DNA of 64,000 nucleotides from Adineta steineri. Its lineage: Eukaryota > Rotifera > Eurotatoria > Adinetida > Adinetidae. This document shows, piece after piece, positions 1-12,249 of the stretch. The stretch is from contig CAJNOI010000070.1 of NCBI GenBank assembly GCA_905250115.1, forward strand, positions 405,334 to 469,333. The letters are read 5' to 3'. The notes under the pieces are model-generated. The model was not told where the DNA came from and ran no database searches. It saw nothing but the letters and a program-made list of their open reading frames with translations. Each line of letters begins with the position of its first letter. The stretch's first letter is position 1. Made by a program: the position numbers and the translations under genes.

Positions 1-1636
1 AAATGGAAAACTTTAAATTCGTTATTTTAACATTTGTATTGATTTACCATCTGGCCATACATAACCAAGAATTTTTCGGTCGTTTGTTTCATGAAATTGC
101 AAATTTCGACGTTCTGGCCATTTCATCCAAATATCCGCTTTTTGTCCTTCTGTGTAAACTGGATAATCTTTTGCTTCTGTATCAATAGCTGGATCAAGCA
201 TTGTAATAAATTTCATACCATTAGCATGTAACCAATCAATATATTCAGGTATATCTTTAAAATTAATTGGATCAAAAGTAAAATCGAGTCGATTATGAAA
301 ATAGTCAATATCACCATAGCTTTAAAAAAGAATAGAAAAACACTCATTTATTAAATAATTCTCTCAGACTTACTGAACATCAATAGGAATACTTGCATTA
401 AGTGTTCGATGCATAGCTGCTTTCATATTATCGAGTGTATCATAACCATATCGACATAATTGAAATCCGAATGCCCAATAAGGTGGAAAATATGGTTTGC
501 CAATCACCGATTGATATTGTCGAATGACCATTTCGGGTGTTGATCCTGCAAAAAAGAATATGTCCAAAATGCCACCGATTGTTCGATATGTCAGCATCGC
601 TTTATCAACATCAAATTCATCGAATTTATAATCTTGAGCATTAGAATTGAAGATCCATACACCAAAAGTTTGTCCATTAGGTTCAATAACCATATAGAAT
701 GGATGAGTACCATATGAGTTTTCATTTTCTCCTAATGTCCATTGATCTCTTGCAAAAATTCCATAACGTTGTGACCCTTTTAAGATATGTTGAAATGAAT
801 TATGACCATTTTCACCAAAACCTATGTAAAATGAAAACTATTCTTCTATTGAAAACGAAACTATTCAATGAAAATTTACCATAAGCATTTTTTGATGGGA
901 TAGTTGTTACAATTTGAAGAAAGTTATCATCATAGATAAAGCCATTAGCAAAAAATGTTGTATCAAATAGAATAGATTGTGTATCTGTACGATAGACTCG
1001 AAATCCAACTTGTTCATTAACAGTTTTTGTCATTTGAAATTGAATTTTAGGTGGAGCAGATGTAGGTGGAACTGATGGTGACCATTGGATAGGAACAGGT
1101 ACTTCGTATCGTTCTGCATTGTCATCGCGTATAGTCATGCGAATCATTTCAGGACCAGATACACTAACTTGTACCTTTAAATTTTCAATATCATGATTAA
1201 ACATAGAAAATTTAGATGATGGGGTTGGGAGACGAGCAAGTTTATACTGTGTAATAGCATTTGATATTTGATTGGGTCCTTCTTTCAGTTCATAGCCACC
1301 TTTTTCTAATGGAATGTAACATGTAGGAGTACCTGATATTGCATTGGAATCATATATACATCCACGAGCAGTACATGAAGCAGACGTAATATTTGAAGTA
1401 CGATTTTTCGCAAGATTTTGTTGACAGAAACTTCGGTATTCATCTTCATCTGGAGAGCAATCAATTCGATAAACCGGGTCAGTACTGATAAAATCAGGTA
1501 TTTCAACAGGTTTTATATCTAAAATTTGCCGTGTTTCTGTCTGGCTAACACTTTTCGCCAATGGCACTCCTTGAACACCAACATAAATATTCACTGCTAG
1601 TCCGACAAGGACAAAAGCTGTGATAGAATTACGCAT
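1..1636 (-). CDS. GH31 alpha-glucosidase with trefoil domain, 5' part (runs off the left edge)
   Basis: Predicted secreted or lysosomal alpha-glucosidase of the maltase/acid alpha-glucosidase type, which releases glucose from the non-reducing ends of alpha-glucans. Exons read on the minus strand are 1636-880, 821-374 and 319-48, with introns of 58 and 54 bp and all phases consistent. A donor at 47 then leads out of the window. Residues 1-23 look like a signal peptide. A P-type trefoil domain with its cysteine pattern lies around residues 58-110 (RIDC, SFCQQN, CTARGCIYD, TCYIP). The GH31 N-domain follows (YGTHPFYMV, GVWIFNSNAQD), then the barrel entry (KPYFPPYWAFGFQLCRYGY; IPIDVHYGDIDYF; MLDPAI). 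The catalytic nucleophile motif, usually WxDMNE, would lie beyond position 1, so activity cannot be judged. An acceptor-like AG lies just upstream of the ATG, which would fit a 5'-UTR intron or spliced-leader acceptor. Family assignment is firm; substrate is not determined. Confidence 0.9.
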
Positions 1637-2947
1637 ACCGTTTATCTAAAAAGTTTTATAATTATGAAAAAAAAATACAATTGAAAGAGTTAATCATCAA
1701 TCAATATGTGTGTGGATGTAGGTATAATATAAGAAACACCCACATCCTCAAGAATTAGAAATCGTACGTAAGTCACAGAATGCTGTTGTTTCTTTACTCA
1801 ATTAATACGAATAAGAAAAAATATTTATGCAAGCACTTGAGTCTTCAACATACAATATATCTCATTTACCTTATACTATAAGAATATACTAGTAACGATA
1901 TTGACTCTCAGATAAGTTAAGCATATATATTTTTTGTCAAGTAAAGTATGCAAATATTATGTTCTAGCTCTCATTGTTTTTTTTCGATTTAATGTATGTA
2001 AATTTATGATTTGTGTTAAAGTGCAAGTTCATGATAGGACTACCTTGAATAATCTTTAGAAAAGGTTGAAATTTTTTTTGTTTCATATACTACACTGAAA
2101 ATTGTTTCTTGATAATATTAATCAAATATCTCAATGATTAACTCTAGAAATATTAGTGAAATCGTCCATCTATAGCAAAAGGAATTCGAATTCAAAAAGA
2201 AAACTAGTTTTCGAAATACTTTTAAAAAGTTTGTTAATAACTTTGCTGAAGGGAACTATTGCATCGACGCAAATTATATACAAACCTGATTGTCGATACA
2301 ATATTGATGGTTTCAAATGAAGAGAAAGTAGACTTATTAAACCATTTATAGGTATTGAATACTATATATCTCCTATCTTATCTCAAGAGCGAATAGATTA
2401 TATAAAATATTTTAATAAATCATGCAAATACCGTCTACTCTCAAATCACTTCAAGAAAAACGTTATCATTAATCTTTTTCGATAACTAAAACTAAGATAA
2501 CAGTAAAACAGATAAGGTAATAAACTATACGTTTTTTAATACCTTCTTATTAGAATCATTCAATCAAACAAATAACAAAATAAAAATGAAAACTATGTCT
2601 GAATTTCACCAACGATAAGATCATAAGAACACACATTTTACCATGTTAAAATCTCTCTTATTAAATTGTAATCTGAGACTAAGTTTTTCGAGAAAAAAGA
2701 AACAAAATATTGTTTTTATAATATACAACTCATATCAAAATATTGACGAATATAAAATGAAGAATATCGATTTCAGAATTTCTAATGAGTACGACTTTTT
2801 AATATCAGATTATCGAATGAAACTATCTAAATACTGATTCATACGTCATATTGATTTTCTTTTTATATGTCGAACAATCATTTTCTTATCTTTCACTATT
2901 GAGAATATTCCATTAATCGTTAATTTTTTCATCGCATTTCAATTTAC
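1637..2947. other. Intergenic region, one telomere-like element, otherwise nothing recognised
   Basis: AT-rich spacer between divergently transcribed genes. It holds telomere-like element 1 (1707-1750). The short open frame at about 2643-2837 has no recognisable domain. Confidence 0.6.
1707..1750. repeat. Telomere-like foldback element 1
   Basis: A G-rich arm (GTGTGTGGATGTAGG) is followed by an AT spacer (TATAATATAAGAAA) and a C-rich arm (CACCCACATCC). The spacer closely matches those of elements 2 and 3, which suggests common descent rather than chance. Confidence 0.6.
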
Positions 2948-5045
2948 ATGCCACGTATTCGATATTTTCGAAAAAAAATTCCCTTTAAACTATCAAAGGA
3001 GTTTTTACAAGAATCAACTAAAACTATTGCAAAAAAGAAGCAACGTTGGTTAACATTTGTGAAACTGAGTTTATCAGCGTCTGTTACTTTAATGATTGCA
3101 GTTTTTACCATTGTTTCTTATATTCATCAAACGGAAATAGCTGAACGTAATCGTATACAAGATGAACGTTTAGCAAATGCAACACATGATAAAGATCTTG
3201 AAATAGCTAATTTAACACGAATACAAGATCAAATAATTGCTAATATTACACGTTATCATGATCTTGAAATTGCAAATTTAACACAAATTAAAGATTGGGA
3301 AATAGCATTAGCTAATCTAGTGATTGCAAATGAAACTAAGATTCAAGATCGTCAAATTGCTGAAGAAAATCGTAATGAAGATCGTGCACAACAACAAGAT
3401 CTACATTATGAAACAGTTTATGCAACATATATTGAAGATATTTCAACTGTTCTCTATAAACAACCATATAATTATTCAATGTTTAAAGATAACGAAAAAA
3501 AGATGCTTTATATTCGTCGAAAGACATTATTGACTTTACGATCAATTGATAGTGAACGACGAAGTCAATTATTTGTATTTCTTCATGAAAATAATTTATT
3601 ACCTGATCAATCATCTCCAAATACAACTATATCATTAGTTGGAGCTGATTTACGACATATTGTAATCAAAAGTCCAGTTACTGGTCAATATCAGTTCAAT
3701 TCATTATCATTACTATCTTTAAATTTAATGAATGCAACATTTATTGATTGTAGATTTACTGGAAAAATTAATTTTACTGGATCAATTGTGTCTAATGCGA
3801 CATTCAGTGATTGTACTTTTGAAAATATAGTAACAATGTATGAAACTAAATTAATCAATGCATCGTTTATTGACTGTGTATTTAAAAAAGAAACACAAAT
3901 GAAAGATTCTGACTTAAACTATGCACAATTTATTCGTTCGAGCTTTGACAAATTGTCTTTAATATATGTTAATATAACGAATGGATCTTTCATTGGTTGC
4001 ACATTCAACGGTAAATCACAGTTTTACCATTCGGAAATGCAAAATATTAGTTTTGTGGGTTCAATATTTAAAATAGATCAAAAACATCACTTTGATCAAG
4101 TGTCTTTAAATTATTGTGATTTTCGCAATGTATCAATGGAACATACTAAATTTGAAAATTCAAGTCTAATCTATGCAAACTTTAGTGATGCATATTTAAA
4201 TAATGTCGAATTTTCTAAGAATACTTTTCTTACAAATTCTGATTTTTATAATTCAAAGTATGATTGGACTCATTTTACTGAAACAGTTCTAACAGATTCG
4301 AGAATTGATTTAACGGATTCAAAGTTACATTTTTCTAATGTTATCTTGCCGAATGGCACTTGGTTGATTAATTATAATAACATAATGAAAAATGGAGATG
4401 CAGAAACACATGTAAGTAAATACTGACTATGCTACGAAAACATTAATGATATTCTTGATCACTTTTTATTGTAGTGTTGGCCAAATCATCGAGAAAATAC
4501 TATTTCGGAATGGTCAAAAACAAACGGTGCACCAATTACATATTATCATAAAAAGGCTTCCTTACATTCTGAAAATTCTGTAACAGGAAACTGTTCATTT
4601 AAATGTGCAGACGCAGACGAGCAAATGTGTATAATGGAGCGAAATATCACACTTGAAGAATTTATAGTCTTTCTTGATGATAATGCGTCAAATTACTCCA
4701 TTTCAGCATATTTTGGTAGTGATAGTGAGTGTGCCGAAAATTCGACCGATGTACTGATTTCAGGCAGTCAGACAACGTTTAAAAGACAATTGCAGAATCC
4801 TTGTAAGTTAATGCTGATCAATGTCGCTATCTTATTGATATAATTCTTTGTTTATTTTTTTTCCAGATATTAAATCGAATAATGGCACCATACAATGGAA
4901 ACCGGCAAAACTGGAGTTTAAACTGATGAGTGAAAAGAAAGGTTTCTTCACTCTTCGTGTCACATTTCATAAAAACTCAACTTCATGTCTTATTGATAAT
5001 ATTGAATTTCGTTTGAAACAAGCGTCCAATAAAAAACCGTCGTAA
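2948..5045 (+). CDS. Membrane-anchored pentapeptide-repeat protein, three exons
   Basis: Exons 2948-4411, 4475-4802 and 4867-5045 (introns of 63 and 64 bp with GTAAGT donors) join in phase to 656 residues. The basic N-terminus is followed by one transmembrane helix around residues 39-62 (LSLSASVTLMIAVFTIVSYI). A charged coiled-coil-like stretch comes next, with repeated IANLTR/IQD units at about 70-145. Then comes a long run of degenerate pentapeptide repeats at about 235-460 (NATFIDCRF, NASFIDCVF, NGSFIGCTF, NISFVGSIF, YANFSDAYL), which should form a right-handed quadrilateral beta-helix. Many NxT/S sequons on that side suggest a type II protein with the repeats outside the cytosol. The C-terminal 170 residues, after the first intron, contain paired Cys and look like a beta-rich extracellular domain; I cannot name its family. 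Pentapeptide repeats are more typical of bacteria, so bacterial origin of the repeat part is possible but unproven. Molecular function unknown. Confidence 0.85.
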
Positions 5046-5765
5046 TATAAACTAACTATGAACGTCTATTCGTATTATTTTTATAAAAAAATAAAATTGG
5101 CTTCCGTATATGTTTTGTACTGAACAAATAAGATTTTATTATAAATTCATTGAAACAAAGTCATAATACCGCGTGTAATTTAAAATTGACTTTAAAACTT
5201 GATAAAAAACCAAGCATAATATTCAAAAAAAATTCTAATTTAAGGTAAAGTATTGCTGTATAACGAAAGCATTTGTTTGTTAATGCAAATATGATAAGAA
5301 AAGATAAATGTAAGATTGAAAAAGAATGACTCAATGAGAGTTCTTATTGTGTTATTTTTTGTTCTTGTACCGCGTGCGCGAGCATAGATAAACAGAGACA
5401 CGCATTTTTCTTTGGAGATTACACCCAAATGTAACGAAATATAAATGAAACTCGCAGTAAGTCGCTACTAGTTGTTCTATTCCTAATTATATTTTTATAG
5501 AACATGACGCACGTCTGAATTACTCTAATCTTTTCATTGTATATCCATTTACATATCTAATAATTCGGCACATTAGTTTTGTTCTAACAATTTTGAGTAA
5601 TTACTTGCTGATAAAAATTGAAATATATATAGATTGTCTTGACTGAATTAGAATTTAATTTAAAGATATTAAATAGATTATTATTTCTTCATACTAGATA
5701 ATTCTGTTTTTTTTTTGTTAAATTTATACTTTTGTAGAAAATATTCAACTTAACACATTACGAAA
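5046..5765. other. Intergenic region and putative 5' UTR of the acetyltransferase gene
   Basis: No gene recognised. A T-rich tract ending in TTTTGTAG at about 5731-5738 looks like a 3' splice site 28 nt upstream of the next ATG, either for a 5'-UTR intron or for spliced-leader addition. Confidence 0.5.
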
Positions 5766-6617
5766 ATGAGTGAGAAACAACGTGAATTAATTGCTAGAAC
5801 ACATGAAAAATTTGGTACATGTTTAACTGCTGAACGATTAAAAGATGATTTTCAGAAATTAGGCATCTTACCTGGCATGACCTTATTAGTTCATTGTTCC
5901 TTATCGAAAATTGGTTGGATTTCTGGTGGTTCTGTGACTGTCATACAAGTATTATTGGATTTATTAGGTCCTGATGGAACTCTTATTATGCCATCTCATA
6001 CTTCTGATAATTCAGATCCTAAACGTTGGGTTTATCCATCAGTACCACCGGAATGGTTTGATGTTATTCGTCAAACGATGCCAGGTTATCAATCTGATAT
6101 AACACCAACATTTCATATGGGCCAATTATCTGAAACATTTCGTCATTGGCCCGGTGTTTTACGTAGTCAACATCCAAAATATTCAGTGATTGCTCTTGGT
6201 AAAAAAGCAAAATTAATCACTAGTAATCATTATGAATCATGTGGTGAACAATCTCCATTGGCTCGTTTATATGATTGTACTGATGATGGTTATATTTTAT
6301 TATTAGGAGTGCAACATAAGAATAATTCATCAATACATTTAGCAGAATATCGTTATCAAACCAATGATAATACGGAAAAACGTTTTCTCGATAGTGCATC
6401 AATAATAAATCCAGAAACAAATATGCGTCAATGGATAGAATGGTTTGATTTTGATTATAGTACAAATGATTTTAATGATGTTGGATATGCATTTGAATCA
6501 ATTGAAGGAAATGTTAAAATAGGAAATGTTGGATTGGCTGAAAGTAGATTCATAAAACAACATTTATTAGTCGATTTTGCTGTTGATTGGATGGCTAAAA
6601 ATAGACGTAAACAATAG
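5766..6617 (+). CDS. AAC(3)-like aminoglycoside N-acetyltransferase family protein
   Basis: Intronless 283-residue protein of the AAC(3)/YokD-type antibiotic N-acetyltransferase family, which uses acetyl-CoA to acetylate an amine on an aminoglycoside-like substrate. The length is normal for the family. Diagnostic segments occur in order: LLVHCSLSKIGWISGG (25-55 region, acetyl-CoA site), GTLIMPSHTSDNSDP, ITPTFHMGQLSETFR, VLRSQHPKYSVIALG, GEQSPLARLYD and YILLLGVQHKNNSSIHLAEYR. The last block carries the glycine-rich turn and the His/Glu region seen in the family. No stop or frameshift is present and codon use is as AT-rich as in neighbouring genes. The gene sits between an ordinary metazoan-type gene and a TMEM272-like gene, so it is chromosomal, not contamination at a contig end. 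The likely history is horizontal acquisition from bacteria followed by domestication. Its real substrate in an animal is unknown. Confidence 0.9.
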   Translation: MSEKQRELIARTHEKFGTCLTAERLKDDFQKLGILPGMTLLVHCSLSKIGWISGGSVTVIQVLLDLLGPDGTLIMPSHTSDNSDPKRWVYPSVPPEWFDVIRQTMPGYQSDITPTFHMGQLSETFRHWPGVLRSQHPKYSVIALGKKAKLITSNHYESCGEQSPLARLYDCTDDGYILLLGVQHKNNSSIHLAEYRYQTNDNTEKRFLDSASIINPETNMRQWIEWFDFDYSTNDFNDVGYAFESIEGNVKIGNVGLAESRFIKQHLLVDFAVDWMAKNRRKQ

Positions 6618-7391
6618 AATAAAATAGATCATTGATTTATGCTAAACGATATTTTTAAAAGAAGTCATAAATGAAACTTTTGTTTAGTATCAATATCATA
6701 TTATAAGTTCTGTTTTTCACCGTTCACTTGGTTGAAGTCATAATAAAAAATTTTAAAATTACTATATGTAAGAGCATGTGAAAATAAGGGTGATTAATGG
6801 TGTGGATGTAGATATAATATAAAAAAAACAGCCACATTCACCCAAGCTCTTGCCCACCACATTTTAAGAATATAATTCAAGATATTTAAACTCAAGTAAT
6901 CTTGCAATATGATATATATGAAGCGAGTTTTTGTTACATTCTATTTATTTGTAATATTTTTAGCATACAATATATGTCGAATATATAAACATCATTATGA
7001 GATGTTGTTTCTTGTTTGACTTCTCCTAAGTTGCGATAAAAACTAATTTACATTTACAGTATCATGTGTTTGCAAAACACAAATAATATATAAGTATCAT
7101 AGGAAAGTAAAAAAGAAAAATACGTTATGAGGAATTAATTTATAGACAAATTACATAAAACGATATTCATAATTTTTAATTTTATTTTTTTTTAATATAA
7201 AATATATGACAGAGGTTTTCACACTACTAGTCCAATAGTCTTCATCCTAACGCAAATTTTACTAAATATATGTACAGATTTATTTTAATATAACGATAGG
7301 AGTTCATGTCAAAGTCTTGTTAAGAATACAATATTGATTTTATCGATAGATTCATAGTAGTAAAATTATATATATTGTGAAAGACGTTAAC
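6618..7391. other. Intergenic region between convergent genes, one telomere-like element
   Basis: Contains telomere-like element 2 (6787-6860). The rest is AT-rich with no supported coding potential. Confidence 0.6.
6787..6860. repeat. Telomere-like foldback element 2
   Basis: G-rich arm (GGTGTGGATGTAG), spacer ATATAATATAAAAAAAACA, then a C-rich arm (GCCACATTCACCC, GCCCACCAC). The spacer is nearly identical to those of elements 1 and 3. Confidence 0.6.
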
Positions 7392-8290
7392 TTATATAAA
7401 AAAAACTAATGATAAAAAAAATATTATAATATAGTTTCGATATTGTTTATGAAGTTCATTTATTGCTTGATTGTTTGATGCGTTAGTTGGTCCATGTGAC
7501 TCTCGACGTCCATAAAAACAGCCAACAATGAGAAATGTGATAATAATAATTGTTTGAAAAAATGCCATGAGGATCACAAAAACATACGGTGTTGAATGAC
7601 AATATGTAGAAGTGTTAGTTGAATCTTTATGTTGAACTGTAGATTTTATCGACAAAGTCCAAAAGATGCCCTAATAAAAAAATTCAAATTTTTATTTGAA
7701 TAGAAAATTTTTTTAATATTAAATATAATTAAAAAAGAACATTGAGACTATAGTCTGCTTTATTAAATATATTAAATCAGATAACGAAAGATATTTTAAA
7801 CACTCATTTGCTTGTAAAGTGAACTAATATTATAACAATTAAATAAGTTATGTATACTAACCACAATCGACCAGCCAAAATTGGAGAAAGCAGATATGGC
7901 AACAATCAATAAACCACTAAGAATCATCAGATTGGATATTGGTTTTTTGCAATGACGATCCGTTGCAATGACAATACCAACCTATAGTAACTCCACTTTA
8001 GAATTGACTAAAAATTTAATATAAAAAAAACTTACAATAGAAAATATTAATATAATACAAAATAATCCACGACATCCAGAAACAATTAGCCAAATAAGTA
8101 ATTGTGGTTGTGTCGGACATTGATGAAAATAGCTAATTCCAACAGATAACTTAGTAATAGGTAAAATTGATGTAAGACATATAAAACCCGCAATCATATA
8201 GACAAAATAGATATTTTCAATTGCATCAATCATATTTTGTACGGAAAAAAATGAAATAGTATCACCGTTTCTCGGACTAGTTTCTACCAT
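7392..8290 (-). CDS. TMEM272-like four-helix membrane protein, three exons
   Basis: Exons on the minus strand are 8290-8036, 7981-7862 and 7670-7392, with introns of 54 and 191 bp and every junction at phase 0. The product has 217 residues. Four hydrophobic segments are visible: about 27-47 (IYFVYMIAGFICLTSILPI), 66-90 (LLIWLIVSGCRGLFCIILIFSI), 100-125 (ILSGLLIVAISAFSNFGWSIV) and 150-175 (YVFVILMAFFQTIIIITFLIVGCF). The segment GISYFHQCPTQPQLLIWLIVSG resembles the conserved loop and helix 2 of TMEM272-like proteins, and a Cys pair typical of the last loop is present (TYCHST). Cellular role of the family is poorly known. The C-terminal tail after YRNYIII is short and hydrophobic and could be altered by a further small exon. 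It converges on the acetyltransferase gene. Confidence 0.7.
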
Positions 8291-9205
8291 TTTTAATAAC
8301 TAATATGCCAGTAGAAGACAGGTATCTATCGAAACAAACAAATGCGATATAAACAAAGAAAAGAGGGAAGAAAAAAAACGCTATACATCGGTAAATACAA
8401 ATATCAGAAAAGAAAAGAAAAAGGAAAATGACAATTATGAAAAATAAGAATGCTAACAAATTACTAGTAAGTGTGAGTCAAAGTAATACAAATAAGTGCA
8501 AGGAAACGATCTTTATGAATATGATGATTTTACTAATATTCAGATGCTGGTATTTCTTCCAACAAGTTATTTAAAACGTTTCTAGAGTATAATGAACGAG
8601 GGAGAAGTACTCGTGTTACTGATCGAACAGATAACATCATGTGAAAATAAATCTTTTGGATAATTTATAGTGAATGTACATTAAAGTAAACTATTCATTA
8701 CTCATCGCGTTTGAAATAAACTAAGAATAGTAGAAAATTCTGTTTAATTTAGGCTCAATTTTTACATAATACATCACCGGTTGTCTCGAGAAAAGAAAAT
8801 AGGTCAACGTTAGATGAAATGGAAAATCTTCAAAATAAAAAAATTTCTCACTTTCTTTACAACAATAGAAGTATCAAAACACTTGTAAAGAATATAAAAA
8901 AATAAAAGTAAGTGGTGAAGTATATTTCACTGAGTACCGATATTCTACTTTACTTTTTCTCGTTTACATTAATTGATGTCATGTAAATTACAAAAAACAA
9001 TCAACTTTTATTGTAATAATAAAATATGACTGAATAAACTATATAAAAATTGACAAAAAATCATAAAATTATTCTAAAAAGAAACAAAGAAGATACAAGA
9101 AAATTCGGTATTCAGGTTTACAATTAATAATAATAGTTTTGTATATGATTGTGTGTAATTATTCTATCATAAAACAAAAAAAAAAAGAAATCTAAATGTA
9201 TGTAA
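8291..9205. other. Intergenic, nothing recognised
   Basis: AT-rich, with an A/G-rich low-complexity stretch at about 8345-8440 that creates a spurious hydrophobic reading frame. No conserved coding signal. Confidence 0.6.
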
Positions 9206-10204
9206 TCAATTTTCAGGATTTTGTTTCTGTATATCAGCAAAAATTTTTAAACTATCTATGCCTTCAGTCTGATTATTAATAAAATATGTTGAATTATTTT
9301 TTCCATTAGCAATAGCTTGTAATTCATCAAATCTTCGTCTAGCTAATAAATATCGAACAGTCAAAGGATAATCATTATTTAATTGTTGACTAATTGTTTC
9401 TAATTGTTTTGTAAGTGCTAATGTTTCCTGTTCAATTAAATATTTCTGTCCTTCAGCTTGTTTTTGCATTGTAAGTAAATTAGCATCAGCTAAATTCTTA
9501 GCTGCAATAAGATTTCCTTCACTATGAAGAATCATCGATTGTTTTTCACCTTCACTTATATTGATTTTAGCTCTTGTATTTAATTCTTGTTGTCGACGAT
9601 CACGTTCTGCATCCATTTGTTTTTCTAATGTTCTTGCTACAGATGCATCTAATGGTCCAAATGATTGTATTTCGGCTTTTGTAGTTTGTACACCCCAATG
9701 TTCAATAGAATTACCAACAACTGATAACCATTCTTTATTTAATTTATTTCGATCACCTATAATTTGATCATATTCAAATTGTCCAACAATCGAACGAAGT
9801 GATGATGTTCCAACAGAATATATAGATGAACGATAATCTGTTACATCAAAACAAGCTTTATACGCATTTTTAACTTGATAAAATAAAACTGCGGAAAGTT
9901 GAACTGGAACATTATCTTTCGTAAATGCACTAATTTTATCGACACCCATACCAGCTTCACGCATATCAACTTTTTGAACATGGTGTATGACTGGCAGTGA
10001 TAAACTTAAACCTGGCTTGAGATGAACTAAAATAAACAATATAAAATTTCTTTTATATTAAATTAAAAAAAATTTACTGGGATTTTTTCCTAGTGTCGTT
10101 CGATATGCTTCAAAACCTTGATTGACAATTGTTAAAAAAGAACGCTTTTGTTCACTATTGTTAAATCCAACAATCTTTGATAATCTAACTGTATTCTTCA
10201 ACAT
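9206..10204 (-). CDS. Stomatin/SLP-2-like SPFH-domain protein, two exons
   Basis: Exon 1 is 10204-10078 and exon 2 is 10026-9206, with a 51-bp intron; the phase 1 junction makes an Ile codon and restores the family motif LGKNPIHLKPG. The product has 315 residues. The SPFH core is clear: VNQGFEAYRTTLGKNP, VIHHVQKVDMREAGM, VPVQLSAVLFYQV, VGTSSLRSIVGQFEYDQIIGDR and WGVQTTKAEIQSFGPLD. A long alpha-helical region follows (RTLEKQMDAERDRRQQEL, then EGEKQSMILHSEGNLIAAKN), which in this family drives oligomerisation. The N-terminus before the SPFH core is basic and rich in hydroxylated residues (KNTVRLSKIVGF), compatible with a mitochondrial targeting signal as in SLP-2, but no classical membrane hairpin is obvious. 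Expected role: membrane scaffold for protein complexes. Paralogue assignment within the SPFH family is tentative. Confidence 0.85.
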
Positions 10205-10691
10205 TTTTTTTATTTTGGTTTACTAGCTTCTATATTATATACTATACTTATATAGAATGCGGTGACGCATGAATAATAATAATATTTGCGTTCTCTTATC
10301 AAATTTATTTTTCTACCTTTTGCTTGCTATGAAACATGCGTGGTTACAATGAAACGATGATGAGATATCTTTTTGTTTATGTCTGTAAAATAAGATTCTT
10401 ATCTTTATTTTTATTTTCGAATATCGCGATATAAAGAGAAAAGTCGAGACAAATTTCCAACAAATTCTTACCCACCTTGGCTGTCGTCAACAATTTCATC
10501 AGCTGATATATATTTTATAAACACTCTCTTGTGAAGAAGACAAAATCTCTTGAAAATAAAAAGATTTTCTGAGACAATATCAATGTTGAGTATTTTTAAT
10601 CTTTATGTCGCTTGGATTTGATTTATAAATAAAGTAAAATGTTATAGATGAAGTTTATTTCAAAATAATGTCCTTCAATTTTGCTCTTCGC
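10205..10691. other. Intergenic, nothing recognised
   Basis: Spacer between the SPFH gene start and the stop codon of the RBR gene. Presumably contains the promoter of the former and the 3' UTR of the latter. Confidence 0.6.
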
Positions 10692-12249
10692 TTATGAAAT
10701 TGTACATCTATTTGTTCGAAATCTATTCATGCGACGCATTTGACGTGAGTTCCGATAGTGACTACATGTTCGTTTATGTTGATCAAGTCCTCCCCTACGA
10801 ATGAAAATATAATCTACTAAACATTCCCAACAAAACTGATGATTACATTTTTTACATGTCATGTGATCACATCCTTCGGCTTTTTGGATTGGTGATTTAC
10901 ATTGAGGACATTGTTTTGAATACTTATTTAACCAGCGTTTTGTTTTTTCATCGGGTTTTACCTCTAACTGATCATACTCCTCACATGTCATATCTATATG
11001 CCATTTTATTCGATGATGTGAGCATATCATTCGATTACATTTTATACAACTAATTCGATTTCGATCTGATGTGTCTCTTTCAATTAATTGACCTGAACCA
11101 CATCCAGGATAAGGACACCAAATAAATTCCGACATTTGTTCAAGATGTTGATGAGTTAATTGACGATCATACAATTCAAATAATGCTTGGTTGTCATTCT
11201 TAAGAAGTATTTCACATACTTCATTATAATCAAATACTGCTTGACAACCGAGTTCTGGACATGTCAAACTCGTAATCTGCATATCTTTCAGAGCAGCTTC
11301 CACATTACTATATACACACATATCACAAATAGTACGTTCTTTATGTTGACATTGCTCACTATAACGTTTTTCGAATTGATCGAAGGGTTGGTCTTCCATA
11401 TGAACAGCACATTGACGAGTTGGTCGATGATGAATACTATCAATGTAAAAAATTATTTATCGATATAATTAACAAAAAGATAATTCTTTTCATTTCTTAA
11501 AAATGTTGAAATGGTCAACTGTGCTTAAAAATATTCTTTTATTATGTTTACGCATATAAACTATTAGTATTAATGTGTTTACTATCTACTTCTGAGAGTA
11601 TATTTTACAATCTAGTATATAGGTCAACTATCTCATTCCTTTTGTTGGAATTCGTATGCGATTTCAAATTCTATAAACTGTTAGCATACCTGAGTGATTG
11701 TTGTTCATTCTGTTCTTGTGAAATATCATGAATAGGATCAGAATCAATGTTACAACTAGGTTTATTGATGGTCATTTTAACCAGTCGATGGATAGCAACT
11801 ATAAATGATAACAATACAATTATTTCAATGAAAATAATTCTCTTACGTTGAGGTGCTGTTTCAGACTGATCATCATGTGATATTTTAGGGAATTCATTAT
11901 CATTTCGTGGATCATAACTGAAATGAAATTATTACAAATTTTCATTTTGATAAAATATTTTACTTGTTATTCATTGTAATTGCATTGACTATTTGATTAA
12001 GTTGTTGTCGACATTCAAATTTCATGTTTAAAATTTGTCGATTAAGCTCGATTCTCTAAAATTAGTTTTCATATTAAAATAATAAGAATTATCATTAGAT
12101 ATAGATCAATGTACATTTTCGGACGAGTTCTTGTTTCTTCGTTGTAACTCGGCACAATAATCAAGTGTAGTTTTATATGCCTCAACTGCCATTGATATCT
12201 GTCCTTCTTGATAATACTTACGAGCTTGACCAATGGTTACAAATGTCAT
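10692..12249 (-). CDS. RING-between-RING (RBR) type E3 ubiquitin ligase, five exons
   Basis: Exons on the minus strand are 12249-12115, 12055-11964, 11917-11847, 11798-11690 and 11436-10692. All four introns have GT-AG ends and the 1152 coding bases close to 383 residues plus stop. The first exon encodes a helical segment of TPR-like character (ARKYYQEGQISMAVEAYKTT). A degenerate RING1 follows (RQCAVHMED, QCQHKERTICDMC, SLTCPELGC). The IBR comes next (WCPYPGCGSG, ISCIKCNRMICSHHR). The Rcat/RING2 is intact (CPQCKSPIQKAEGCDHMTC, KKCNHQFCWECL); by analogy with HHARI the Cys of AEGC is the catalytic thioester residue. These enzymes take ubiquitin from an E2 onto that Cys and then onto substrate. 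An upstream 5' exon appears to end in CTCAAC with donor GTAAAC; its frame has a stop before reaching a Met, which supports the ATG at 12249. Confidence 0.88.
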
